Origin: Nitrospirota bacterium
GTDB lineage: Bacteria; Nitrospirota; Thermodesulfovibrionia; Thermodesulfovibrionales; UBA6898
NCBI GenBank assembly: GCA_016235245.1
Contig: JACRLO010000041.1
Location: 1-51,995 of the forward strand
Direction of reading: 5' to 3'
DNA: 51,995 bases
Shown: in pieces, positions 42,880 through 51,144 of the stretch
Layout of the letters: each line of letters opens with the position of its first letter
Numbering within the stretch: position 1 is the first letter of the stretch
The notes under the pieces: model-generated
The model's input: the letters and a program-made list of their open reading frames with translations, nothing else
What the model was told of the DNA's origin: nothing
Databases searched by the model: none
Program-made: the position numbers and the translations under genes

Positions 42880-44016
42880 ATGACTGACAAGATGAAAGAA
42901 AATCACAACTCCCCTTGTTGACCATCTGCCTTAGATGCTGGCAAGCATCATACTGATTCAATAACTCAGAAACAGTCTGGAGAGACAGAGCACTGCATGG
43001 TCTGTGGCTCGACTCTGGAATATCTTGAACAAGCCCAAAGTCTCTCCTGCACTTACTGTAAAAAAACAGAACTTGGGCATGTCAGATGCCCCAATGGTCA
43101 TTATATCTGTGACACGTGCCATAACAAAGGGGCTATGAAGACCATTGAAGATATAGCCTACAGCACAACGTCAAAAGACCCCATTGAGATATCAGAGCTA
43201 ATGATGAGCTATCCAGAATTAACCATGCTCGGTTGTCAACATGCCTATATTGCGGGTGGGGCATTAATGGCAGCACTGAAGAATGAAGGCTCAAAAGGAG
43301 TATCCAATACTGAGATTACTGAGGTTTTTAGTCGAACGGGGAAACAGGCTCATGGTGGCTACTGCGGTCTTACAGGTGTTTGCGGAATTGCTCCCGCAAT
43401 AGGTGCCTGCTTTGCAGTGCTGACAGGCTCAAAATGTGGCAAGGATGAAGAGCAGAGAATTACTATGGAGGCGGTAACAAAGGTTACAAAGGCAATCACT
43501 GACCTGACAGGTCCAAGTTGTTGTAAGGCTTATGTCAGGACATCCCTGCTAACCGCAGTAGAGATTCTAAAGGAAAGATTTGCTGTTGCTATCCCCATTA
43601 AGGATATTGCCATTAAGTGTAAACACAGTGAGAAACATCCTCATGGGTGTCGAGAAACTAAATGTCCTTTTTTTGAAATACAGGAGGGAGTGAAAACCAT
43701 GTCATCAAAATCGATGGACAAATATGATGAGTTCTTTTCCATGACATACCAGCAAGGCGCCATGGATGTAAAGACAAAGCATCTTGTAGCACTTGGAGCT
43801 TCATTGGGGGGTGGATGTCAGCCCTGAACTGAATACTGTCTTGCCGTGGCAAGACAACAGGGGGCAACCGATTCGGAAATAGATGAGGTAATAACAATAG
43901 CTATGACCATTGGAGCACATAAAATCCGACTTATGGCTGAAAAAGGGCAGTTACCTATCGGCAAAACTGATGAGTCAAATTCACCCAAAGCTGAAGAAAG
44001 CACGGGCTCTACCTGA
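42880..44016 (+). CDS. Selenoprotein: DUF5714-AhpD-like fusion with two Sec
   Basis: A 378-residue frame is interrupted by two TGAs: U14 (42919) in NSPCUPSALDAG and U316 (43825) in LGGGCQPUTEYCLAVARQQ. The centre (about 30-265) is a Cys-rich DUF5714-like domain: HCMVCGSTLEYLE, CTYCKKTELGHVRCPNGHY, GCQHAYIAGGALMAALKNEG, GGYCGLTGVCGIAPAIGACF. The C-terminus is an AhpD/carboxymuconolactone-decarboxylase-like all-alpha domain, where CQPU stands in the place of the C-x-x-C disulfide reductase motif. It ends at TGA 44014-44016, which lacks any Cys or hairpin context. ATG 42880 follows taggaggtttagc. Conventional annotation would call only 42997-43827. Confidence 0.85.
42934..42949 (+). promoter_or_regulatory. 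bSECIS-like hairpin for Sec14 of the DUF5714 protein
   Basis: GATGC-TGGCAA-GCATC: 5-bp stem, loop with GG starting 18 nt after the UGA. Confidence 0.65.
43837..43856 (+). promoter_or_regulatory. bSECIS-like hairpin for Sec316 of the AhpD-like domain
   Basis: TGTCTTGC-CGTG-GCAAGACA: perfect 8-bp stem, loop starting 18 nt after the UGA. The strongest of the four. Confidence 0.75.
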
Positions 44017-44102
44017 ACACCTAAGTAATGTCCAGTTAGGACGACAAGTGAGGAATATAATCGGTAATCTTGCTCGTGGTGAAAGTTCTACTCTGCTGAG
44101 TT

Positions 44103-44215
44103 GTAGGTGTAACAGACCAATAATTATGGTGCGTTAAACTCCGGTAAGATGGTATCAACCGATATCGCCTTCGGGGCGGTTTTCGATATCAGCTACAAAG
44201 GGGGCTAACAGCCCT
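44103..44215 (+). repeat. Dispersed repeat, copy 4 (A part and start of B)
   Basis: gtaggtgtaacagaccaata through ttttcgatatcagctacaaa matches 35522-35618 with few differences. GATATCG/CGATATC arms are conserved. It ends in GGGCT-AAC-AGCCC-TTTT, which may act as a terminator of the selenoprotein operon. The remainder of the gap to 44344 shows no further feature. Confidence 0.75.
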
Positions 44216-44344
44216 TTTCCTTTTGGTGGTCAGTGTGATCCTACTGAAGGCAATTTGAGTTTATAACGATAATATAGCGGTATCGGCATAAAAGATTTGC
44301 TCCGCTATGCCAATAAGATAATATAAATTTTCGTTACTTTTTCC

Positions 44345-44578
44345 TCATTTCTTTGCTATCTCGTTGTCACAAGCAAGAACAGAATTATTGAGAGCAAAGT
44401 CATCTATTCGGTTGATGTTGTCTTCGATTTTGATGGATTTGTAAGCTCCGAAATAAAGCTCGCCGAGAGCAATGGAAGGCACAAATATTTCTTCAGCTTT
44501 TACGATACGTGCATGAATTTGAGGGTCTTTCGCAAAAAGAGCGATAATAATATTTGTATCAAGCAGATATCTACCTTC
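44345..44578 (-). pseudogene. PIN-domain (VapC-like) toxin remnant
   Basis: Reading from 44578 down: GRYLLDTNIIIALFAKDPQI, VKAEEIFVPSIALGELYFGA, YKSIKIEDNINRIDDFAL and ACDNEIAKK, then a stop at 44345-44347. The first acidic PIN residue (LLDTN) and Glu (GELYFG) are present, but there is no start codon and the C-terminal ~50 residues with the remaining acidic site are gone. An inactive relic fused by deletion to the end of the antitoxin gene. Confidence 0.75.
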
Positions 44579-44775
44579 TCACAACCTTCTTCTATTGCGG
44601 CAGACATTAATTTCAGGTCTTCAGCGGGTATTGCCCCTTCAAATTTCACAAGAGACTTTCCAGTAATTCCTTTTGGCATTAAAGCTGAGGCAAAATCAAG
44701 GACGCGAAGCTGAAGGTCGTAAGGAAGCTTATCAAGCCGGGCAATCAGATTGTCTCTTATTGCTGCATTTGTCAT
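44500..44775 (-). CDS. Antitoxin of the decayed PIN module, 3' end altered
   Basis: 91 aa. MTNAAIRDNLIARLDKLPYD, LQLRVLDFASALMPKGITG and AEDLKLMSAAIEEGCEKVD resemble the short antitoxins (DUF2281-like) that precede PIN toxins. From about residue 70 the frame runs over the toxin's coding sequence in a different phase (ICLIQILLSLFLRK), because a small deletion has merged the genes. The authentic part is about 44590-44775. RBS aggaggtgg on the minus strand. Confidence 0.65.
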   Translation of the reverse strand: MTNAAIRDNLIARLDKLPYDLQLRVLDFASALMPKGITGKSLVKFEGAIPAEDLKLMSAAIEEGCEKVDICLIQILLSLFLRKTLKFMHVS

Positions 44776-44989
44776 AATCCACCTCCTTTGGACATTTCTA
44801 TTTTACCACGTTGTTTCTTTCTCTGCCCACGCTGGGCTCATACCTGATTGTGTCCGAACTCAGGTTCGTCTATACCAGCTATCGATCACTATTTGAAATC
44901 TACAAGTTAGTGCAATTTCTGTCAACAAGAAAAAGGTGAAACCGCTTATAGTTGCTTCAGGGACGAGAAAAGACTACATTAGAAAGAAC

Positions 44990-45952
44990 ATGAGCAACAA
45001 GACTATTTATGAACGGTTTCTCTGGTTTGATGAAAGAGCGCGGTCACGGAAGTTCCCTAATGCCACGGGTCTTGCCGGCAAGTTTGAGGTCTCGGTAAAG
45101 ACTGCACAGCGCGATATTGAGTTCATGAGAGACCGATTGAACTGTCCGCTTGTTTATGACCAAAGCGAAAGGGGCTATTACTACGGAGACAATACCTTCA
45201 GCCTTCCTTCAATGTACATCTCTTCCGAGGAACTTTCAGCCCTTCTCATAACGCGAAAGATGCTTCAGGGAATCAGCGCAGCCCACATCGGCGCTGAGCT
45301 GTCCCTTTTGATAGACAAGATTACTGCCATTCTCAGAAAGCATGTTGTTGACGAGGAGGTCATTGATAATGCCGTCTCGATTCAGCATATTGAGTATGTG
45401 CCGCCTCCTGAGGGGACTTTTAAGGCAGTCTTTGAGGGCTGCCTTACGCGGAAATGTCTTGAATTTTCCTATTACTCTCCCATGAGCGACCAGAGGACCC
45501 GCAGGAAAGTTGAGCCTTACCATCTTTTTAACTATATGGGGACCTGGCATCTTGTAGGGCATTGCCGGCTGCGCAGGGGAATTCGTGATTTCAATCTTGC
45601 ACGCATAACCGATGTAATGGTCCTTGATGAAACGTTCAGGCCGAAAAACCGCTTTAATTTTCAACGCTACTTCGACTCGGCCTTTGGCCTGTTCAAGGGC
45701 AGCAGCAAGAGCGAGGTGACGCTCAGATTTACGCCTGAGAAGGCGAAGTGGGTCGGGGAACAGATTTGGCATCTCGATCAAAAGAAGAAGGCCCTTGCCG
45801 ACGGGTCTCTTGAACTGAGCTTTCCGGTAGCCGACTTCGCTGAGATCACGATGGAGATCCTGAAGCACGGCTCAGGGGTAGAAGTTGTTAGCCCGGCTTC
45901 CCTTCGTTTGCGTATCCGTGAAGAGGCTGCGAAAATCTGTACATTGTACTGA
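44990..45952 (+). CDS. WYL-domain transcriptional regulator (HTH-DeoR/YafY type)
   Basis: About 320 aa. N-terminal winged HTH: NATGLAGKFEVSVKTAQRDI and EFMRDRLNCPLVYDQSERGY. WYL domain: KCLEFSYYSPMSDQRTRRKV, EPYHLFNYMGTWHLVGHCRL, and the C-terminal WCX-like GSLELSFPVADFAEITMEIL. WYL proteins sense nucleic-acid-derived or other ligands and often regulate defence or stress genes. ATG 44990 is favoured over 44936 because homology starts there, with agaaag upstream. Neighbours give no clear target. Confidence 0.88.
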   Translation: MSNKTIYERFLWFDERARSRKFPNATGLAGKFEVSVKTAQRDIEFMRDRLNCPLVYDQSERGYYYGDNTFSLPSMYISSEELSALLITRKMLQGISAAHIGAELSLLIDKITAILRKHVVDEEVIDNAVSIQHIEYVPPPEGTFKAVFEGCLTRKCLEFSYYSPMSDQRTRRKVEPYHLFNYMGTWHLVGHCRLRRGIRDFNLARITDVMVLDETFRPKNRFNFQRYFDSAFGLFKGSSKSEVTLRFTPEKAKWVGEQIWHLDQKKKALADGSLELSFPVADFAEITMEILKHGSGVEVVSPASLRLRIREEAAKICTLY

Positions 45953-46080
45953 CCTGATGTCTTGCCAATAAAACGCCAGCGCATTTTGCACATGGCCGCT
46001 TTAGGTATGCCCCTCTATCCGTAGTCTTCATAGCTTCCTATACGATCCACGCTTTCTTGCAGCTGCGCATACATTGCCCC

Positions 46081-46109
46081 GGACCTAGGACATCTCCTGG
46101 GGGAGGTCC
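46081..46109. promoter_or_regulatory. Hairpin in the leader of the small membrane protein gene
   Basis: GGACCT (46081-46086) and AGGTCC (46104-46109) enclose an inner AGGA-CATC-TCCT stem, ~45 bp before the start codon at 46156. It could be a leader structure; no known riboswitch is recognised. Confidence 0.4.
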
Positions 46110-46155
46110 CCCTGTATACTGGGAAGCAGGAAAACGAAAAAAAAGGAGAATAATC

Positions 46156-46353
46156 ATGCTTAACAGTATTGCAATGGGAATTTTATTGGTGTTGTCCTCG
46201 ATTTTGCTGTCAGTAAATCTGGTGCAGGGTATCAGGACTGCACAAAAATGGTATAGAAGGAGCATGAGAGCAGCCGATCAGGCAAATATGACTGCATCAG
46301 AAATTCAGAGGTTGCTTGCAGTCAGATCCTTACGCTCAGGGGGCTGGCAGTAA
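46156..46353 (+). CDS. Small single-helix membrane protein
   Basis: 65 aa: MLNSIAMGILLVLSSILLSV forms one helix, followed by a basic amphipathic tail (QGIRTAQKWYRRSMRAADQA). ATG 46156 has an excellent RBS (aaaaaggagaataatc); a longer frame from 46057 has none. Function unknown. Confidence 0.6.
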   Translation: MLNSIAMGILLVLSSILLSVNLVQGIRTAQKWYRRSMRAADQANMTASEIQRLLAVRSLRSGGWQ

Positions 46354-46443
46354 AAAACAAACGTCGTCCATGGTCGGTCCGACGAGAGGCAATCGTGCAG
46401 AACGACATGCAGATTCAGTCAAACTGCCAAGAGCGTTCCGTTA

Positions 46444-48054
46444 TCATTTGCTGTAGACAATATCTTTCATGGCCCTTCTCAGTTCATCGAGCTTGTAGGG
46501 TTTTGGCAGAAAACCGCTGAAGCCATAGTCTCTGAAATTGGCCATGATGGGGTCATTGGAATAGCCGCTTGAGACTATTACCCTCGCCGCAGGATCGTAC
46601 TGGAGCAGATTTTTCATTGCTTCACGGCCGCCCATGCCGTTTTGTATAACCAGATCGAGAATCACGGCCTCAAACGGTCTGCCCGCTTCCTTTGCTTTCC
46701 GATAGAGCCTGAGCATCTCAACGCCGTCTTTTGTCAGTTCTGCTTCGAATCCGCACTGCAGAAGAAGCCTCTCAACCACGACGCGGACGATTTCCTCGTC
46801 GTCCATAACCAGGACTTTTCCTTTTCGGCCCGGATGGGCAGCGAATGGTTCGGTCATGAACCGCTGTTCTTCCAGCATGGCGGGCAGAAACAGACGAAAG
46901 GTTGTGCCGATGCCAAAATGAGACTCTGCTGCAATATGACCATGGTGTTTCTGTACCGCGGCATAGGCACTGGCAAGTTCCAGCCCGCTTCCTTTTTTGT
47001 TCCCAATACAGAAGGGATCAAAAAGAGTCAGGAGTTCCACTTCAGAGATTCCGCTGCCCTGGTCCTGAATTGTGATCACGACGTATCTGCCTTCTCTGAG
47101 TGGCAGTGCGGATGACGTGCTTATGTTCAGATTTTCGGCCGAAATCAGTATGCTACCGTCCAGGGGAGTCGCCTGCCGGGCGTATCTGATCAACGTATCG
47201 ATCGCCTGTCCAATCTGGCCTTCATCAATTTCAACATTCCAAATGTTGTCCGGGAGGGTGAGCTCGCAGGAGGCATTTCTTGAATCAGCGGAGAGTCTCA
47301 CAAGGTCCCGCAGCAGTTCCTGCAGGACCACGACTTTCTTGAGCTGAATCCCGCCGGTAGCAAAAGAGAGGAGCTGAGAGGTCAAATCTTTTGCCCGCAA
47401 TGAGGCCTTTTCCGCCTCGATCAGGACATCATGCACCTCATACCCGGGTTTGGCGTACATTTTTGCGAGGGCCAGATTTCCGATGATTGCGGTAAGGATG
47501 TTGTTGTATTCATGAGCTATGTCCCCTGCAAAGGCGCTCAAAGACTCAAGCTTCTGGATATTTCGAATCTCTGCTTCCATGCTTCCCCGCATGGTAATAT
47601 CCAGAAACGTGCCGATGATGGCAGGTTTCCCCTCGATCTCCGTTTTTGTCCCTTCAATCTCAAGCTCGATAATGACACCATCTTTCCGCCTGCCCTTGAG
47701 GAAGGAGTGGATCATCGCCGCTTCGCCGGAAAGGAGAGTCTCAATATTTTGTTCTGCAGTTCCGAGGTCTTCTTCAACAATAAGAGCCGACAGCGGTCTC
47801 ACCGCAATTTCCTCCTGGGTATATCCAAAAACATCTGCCGCTTTCGGATTTACATAGAGGAACGTTCCATCCTGGAAAATATAGATACCCACAAGGGAAT
47901 GTTCAACGAGGCTTCTGAATTTTTCTTCTGCCTTCTGCCTGGCAGCCTGGATGCGCTCATCATTTAGAAGGGTGGCCTCCAGCTCGGCAACGCGGCCCCT
48001 GAGTTTGAGGATTTCATCGGCCGATTCCGATTCTTTTTTAGGGCGGCGGTTCAT
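46444..48054 (-). CDS. PAS hybrid sensor histidine kinase with receiver domain
   Basis: 536 aa, soluble. N-terminal coiled coil (~15-45), PAS domain (FRSLVEHSLVGIYIFQDGTF, ~46-165), HisKA H-box FAGDIAHEYNNILTAIIGNL (~180), an ATPase domain with DQGSGISEVELLTLFDPFCI and GSGLELASAYAAVQKHHGHI, and a receiver (VLVMDDEEIVRVVVERLL, phospho-Asp in AVILDLVIQNGMGG). The N-box is weakened (TLIRYARQATP where N-x2-D-A is usual), so kinase activity may be low. Resembles the kinase at 26182 but lacks PilZ and the second PAS. Confidence 0.9.
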   Translation of the reverse strand: MNRRPKKESESADEILKLRGRVAELEATLLNDERIQAARQKAEEKFRSLVEHSLVGIYIFQDGTFLYVNPKAADVFGYTQEEIAVRPLSALIVEEDLGTAEQNIETLLSGEAAMIHSFLKGRRKDGVIIELEIEGTKTEIEGKPAIIGTFLDITMRGSMEAEIRNIQKLESLSAFAGDIAHEYNNILTAIIGNLALAKMYAKPGYEVHDVLIEAEKASLRAKDLTSQLLSFATGGIQLKKVVVLQELLRDLVRLSADSRNASCELTLPDNIWNVEIDEGQIGQAIDTLIRYARQATPLDGSILISAENLNISTSSALPLREGRYVVITIQDQGSGISEVELLTLFDPFCIGNKKGSGLELASAYAAVQKHHGHIAAESHFGIGTTFRLFLPAMLEEQRFMTEPFAAHPGRKGKVLVMDDEEIVRVVVERLLLQCGFEAELTKDGVEMLRLYRKAKEAGRPFEAVILDLVIQNGMGGREAMKNLLQYDPAARVIVSSGYSNDPIMANFRDYGFSGFLPKPYKLDELRRAMKDIVYSK

Positions 48055-48195
48055 CTGGAATTACCGGCAAACAAGGGATTGTGATATGACTCTCATAATA
48101 AATTAAGCTTACCACTTGCCCCGTTTTCTTTGCAATGGAGAGAACGCTGCCGGCAGAAAAGCTTGTCGCATGCATAGACCGGTGCAGGATGAGAT

Positions 48196-48218
48196 TGGTC
48201 GGGGCGAGAGGATTCGAA
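48196..48218 (-). other. attachment site: 3' end of a tRNA-Pro-like gene
   Basis: On the minus strand TTCGAATCCTCTCGCCCCG then ACCA is exactly a tRNA T-loop to CCA end, with the CGCCCCG-A-CCA acceptor strand of tRNA-Pro. Upstream of the T-loop the sequence no longer folds as a tRNA, so only the 3' end is here. With a tyrosine recombinase 78 bp away this is the expected attL/attR of an integrated element. Confidence 0.75.
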
Positions 48219-48296
48219 GCTCTCACCCAATTTTCAAACCCTTTATTTAAGCCATTATACAGACTCCTTCCCCCGTCATGCAACTGCCATGCAACT

Positions 48297-49604
48297 TCAC
48301 TTGATAACATAATGCTTCAAGCCTGTCTCAGGGAGGTCTCCAAGTGTCTCTGCTATTTCTTCTTTTGCCCTGTTCTGATGTTTCTCCCATATATCAGAAG
48401 CCTTTGTGGTTCTTGATGCGTTCCGCAATGCTATGTGTCTTTGTCCTGCCTTCTTACACGCCTTTGTCCATACCTTGTAAAGTCTGCCTGTAGTTAAATT
48501 TTTGCCACCAACAGTAAAGACAAAATCCTCATCATTAATAGTATTGATATGAGCAAGGGCAAGTTGCCAAAGATGGTCAGTTAGGCGGTAGGGTACATGC
48601 CCACCATTCTTTCTTCTAAGCTTCAACCTCTTATCGCTGATAACTTTTTCTACATGGATGATTCCATCTATAAAATCCTTTTTCTTGACCGCAACCACCT
48701 CATTAAGCCTCATTCCAGTCCTTAACAGTATCAGTATCGCCAATCTATATCCATTGCGGTCAGGCACGTGTTCTAAAATTGCTAACTCACGTGCAAGCCC
48801 AAGTCTCTGCTTCTCTTTTACGGGAATAACAGTAAATGTTGGAAAAATCGGAATATTGTTGGGTCTGTATTTTCTGGTTATTGTTTTAAGAGTTTTGAGT
48901 ATAGTGTCTATGTAGTCGCTTGAATAATTCTTATCCAATAGCCAGTGATAGAACTTTTCAATATCATCATCTATGTTATCAACATGCTTGCCCTTAAAAA
49001 ACGGGATAATGAAAGAATTACATATAGTGTTAAGACTATCCACATAATCCTTGGATTTAACCCCTTTTGCTACTTCTGGCTCATAATTTTTAAGCCACCT
49101 TTTACAGAGGTTTTCAAGAAGTTTTTCGGCATACTCAGAAGGCAACCACTTAGAGGTATCAAATTTCTTACCCTGAGACAATGCCTCCTCAAAGCTATGA
49201 TTGATAGCCATTAGGGTCTTTAATGCCTGACTATATGTCTCGAAAGGCTCCTTAGTAACAGGTGCTGAGTAAAGGAACGGGATGCCGATTTTCTTAGCCG
49301 TGATGTAATATCTTGTTGGTCTTGTCTTGCATTTGGGGCAATATAGACCTGAATTATCCAGTTCAGAAAAATTGCCATTGCAAGAAGGGCATTTCTGTTT
49401 TGTATTAATCGCCCCTGTCACCTTATCTCCCAGCAACAGGGAAACAAACTGTTTCCTTTTCTGAGTCTGTTCATTAAACAGACCTCTTGTAGATGTAGAA
49501 GAGCCTGAACCCTGCACATCCTGCTTTTGTTTAATATCCTCATCCAGGTCCAGATGCCAGATTGAGGACATGTTTGTCAAGTCATACTCTACATTGGACT
49601 CCAT
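48297..49604 (-). CDS. Tyrosine recombinase/integrase with N-terminal zinc ribbon
   Basis: 435 aa. CPSCNGNFSELDNSGLYCPKC (21-residue region, ~75-95) is a zinc ribbon, unusual for an integrase. A SAM-like core-binding domain (~130-265) precedes the catalytic domain: Arg in LRTGMRLNEVVAVKKKDF, H-x-x-R as RHIALRNASRTTKAS (variant), and the Tyr nucleophile in KHYVIK five residues from the end. It lies beside the tRNA-Pro-like att site and is more AT-rich than the chromosome to its left, so it marks the mobile element's edge. Confidence 0.85.
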   Translation of the reverse strand: MESNVEYDLTNMSSIWHLDLDEDIKQKQDVQGSGSSTSTRGLFNEQTQKRKQFVSLLLGDKVTGAINTKQKCPSCNGNFSELDNSGLYCPKCKTRPTRYYITAKKIGIPFLYSAPVTKEPFETYSQALKTLMAINHSFEEALSQGKKFDTSKWLPSEYAEKLLENLCKRWLKNYEPEVAKGVKSKDYVDSLNTICNSFIIPFFKGKHVDNIDDDIEKFYHWLLDKNYSSDYIDTILKTLKTITRKYRPNNIPIFPTFTVIPVKEKQRLGLARELAILEHVPDRNGYRLAILILLRTGMRLNEVVAVKKKDFIDGIIHVEKVISDKRLKLRRKNGGHVPYRLTDHLWQLALAHINTINDEDFVFTVGGKNLTTGRLYKVWTKACKKAGQRHIALRNASRTTKASDIWEKHQNRAKEEIAETLGDLPETGLKHYVIK

Positions 49605-49822
49605 GTTTCAGCTTTTCTCTCGAAAAGTCTGAACACCTGAAGCTACTTGCCCAGTGCCACGATGACACACGGGGGTAGGAGTGCGGTATTAGCACTTTAC
49701 GTTACCTCCTGCTATAGATTTTTCCACCAAGGGTGGATTGTTGTGTCGGTTACGCCTGAGTTAAACATTTCATACTCATTCCGCAACAGATATAACCGAC
49801 AGTAAAGTTCATTCGTTTTTGA

Positions 49823-50812
49823 TTATGGAATTGGCACGATTGTCTCTCCCTCCTTACCACTATGCAGGTGCCGATGGTAATTTAACGAAGCAGTTTCTTT
49901 TGAGCTATTTGCGTAACAGTAAGCACAAAGATGCATACAGGTGCTGTATTGCCCTATGTCTTTACTCGGAGCACATCCGCAAGCTTTTCTTTGATTCGAG
50001 TCTTTCTTTGCTTTCCTTTGCTTGTCAGGCTGCTTGCAGGGATAGCCTAAGAAATCCATCAGCTTTATATCGTGACTAAAGAGCCGTATGAGCAAATCAC
50101 CATCAATGCACTTGTTGTGTTGTATGCCATAATTGGATAAATCTATGGTTTCTGCACAGGTGCCTATGGATATGCCCCACTCCTTATTCATTGCCTGTAG
50201 CCCTTCAGCAAGTGTGACCATATCATCGGGTGAAAATTCACGGCAGTCATGAAAGCCTGAAGCTGCTAAATTTCTTTGGACTTTTTTGTAACCGTCAATA
50301 TCAATAAAACTTATCACCAATTTCTCAGTATGCCTGTGTATCAGGCTGCCAATCCGATAGATTTTATCTAACAGTTTTTCTGTGCTTATGGTCTTGCTGA
50401 GAAGTAACGGGTCGAACCTCCATATGACTTTTCCCTTGCCGATGGTATCGGAAAGTCTTTTGAAGGTTTCTATCCTTTGCGTTAGTGGAGGCACCCCTGG
50501 CTCCAAATGCTCTTCTTCATAATCATTTATCGTGTGAGTGAAGTAATAATTAATCCCCCTATCATCAAGGTCAGGCAGGTGCTTAAGCATAGGTGCTGCG
50601 TTTTTTGTCCAAAAGACAATAGCCCTTGTATTCTCAAAGGATATTGGCAGGTGCAGGTTATTGAAGGGATTGACCCAAATGAGATACCCTGCCTGTAGCC
50701 TGTGCATAAACCATTCAGCGTAAAAAGCAGGAATATCCGTTGCCCTGCTTGCGGAAATTATCACAGGGGCTTTTACTTGCATCTTATCTTTATTCGTAAT
50801 ACTTATTTGCAT
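49823..50812 (-). CDS. DUF1848-family protein (Cys-rich, radical SAM-like)
   Basis: 329 aa. VIISASRATDIPAFYAEWFM, VFWTKNAAPMLKHLPDLDD and KVIWRFDPLLLSKTISTEKL are diagnostic of DUF1848. C-terminal STCMHLCAYCYAN (C-x3-C-x2-C), with CGCAPSKDIGQYSTC before it, can bind a [4Fe-4S] cluster. The molecular role is unknown. The family usually starts near MxxxAPVIISASR, so ATG 50782 is an alternative start. Located inside the integrated element. Confidence 0.85.
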   Translation of the reverse strand: MQISITNKDKMQVKAPVIISASRATDIPAFYAEWFMHRLQAGYLIWVNPFNNLHLPISFENTRAIVFWTKNAAPMLKHLPDLDDRGINYYFTHTINDYEEEHLEPGVPPLTQRIETFKRLSDTIGKGKVIWRFDPLLLSKTISTEKLLDKIYRIGSLIHRHTEKLVISFIDIDGYKKVQRNLAASGFHDCREFSPDDMVTLAEGLQAMNKEWGISIGTCAETIDLSNYGIQHNKCIDGDLLIRLFSHDIKLMDFLGYPCKQPDKQRKAKKDSNQRKACGCAPSKDIGQYSTCMHLCAYCYANSSKETASLNYHRHLHSGKEGETIVPIP

Positions 50813-50843
50813 TGTGCTTTCCTTCTGAAACAGTGTTGATTAG

Positions 50844-51036
50844 CCCGTTAATAACGGGTTTTGCGGGGGCTCATTTCAGCCCCCAGTACTTCATGACTTC
50901 AGTGTCTTTTTATTTATCTTTTCATAGAACTTACGGCTACAAGAAATAATCACATAATGTTGCATTGGCGTGGGTAGCTGAAGCTACCCCACCGCCTACA
51001 AACTCCTAAAGAGTTCTAAGGGTCTGAAAAACCCTT
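50844..51036. other. Cluster of five short perfect hairpins
   Basis: CCCGTTA-A-TAACGGG (50844-50858), GGGGGCT-CATTTC-AGCCCCC (50865-50884), GGGTAGC-TGAA-GCTACCC (50972-50989), AACTC-CTAAA-GAGTT (51001-51015) and AAGGGT-CTGAAAA-ACCCTT (51018-51036). The 300-bp space has no gene. It borders the iterons and the end of the Rep-like gene, so these may be terminators or origin structures of the element. Confidence 0.6.
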
Positions 51037-51063
51037 AACTGACAAGGACTTGCAAGGCAAAAA

Positions 51064-51144
51064 AACCGAATATTTCTGGTTTTTCACCGAATATTTCTGG
51101 AAATCCACCGAATATTTCATCGAGTACTTCCCCAAATATTTCTG
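51064..51144. repeat. Iteron-like direct repeats ACCGAATATTTCTGG
   Basis: Copies start at 51064 and 51085 (exact 15-mers), 51106 (first 12 bases) and 51131 (CCAAATATTTCTGG). The 21-bp period is two helical turns. They overlap the 3' end of the Rep-like gene, a normal place for iterons bound by a plasmid initiator. Confidence 0.75.

Noticed and set aside
42672-42890. Minus-strand frame over the MerT-like gene
   Set aside because: It has no domain and its presence only reflects the hidden plus-strand Sec gene.
44014-44016. A fifth UGA as possible Sec
   Set aside because: No Cys context, no homologous redox motif and no hairpin at the right distance; it is taken as the normal stop.
51064-51144. 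Possible CRISPR array
   Set aside because: Spacing between repeats is only 6 bases, too short for spacers, and no cas genes are near.
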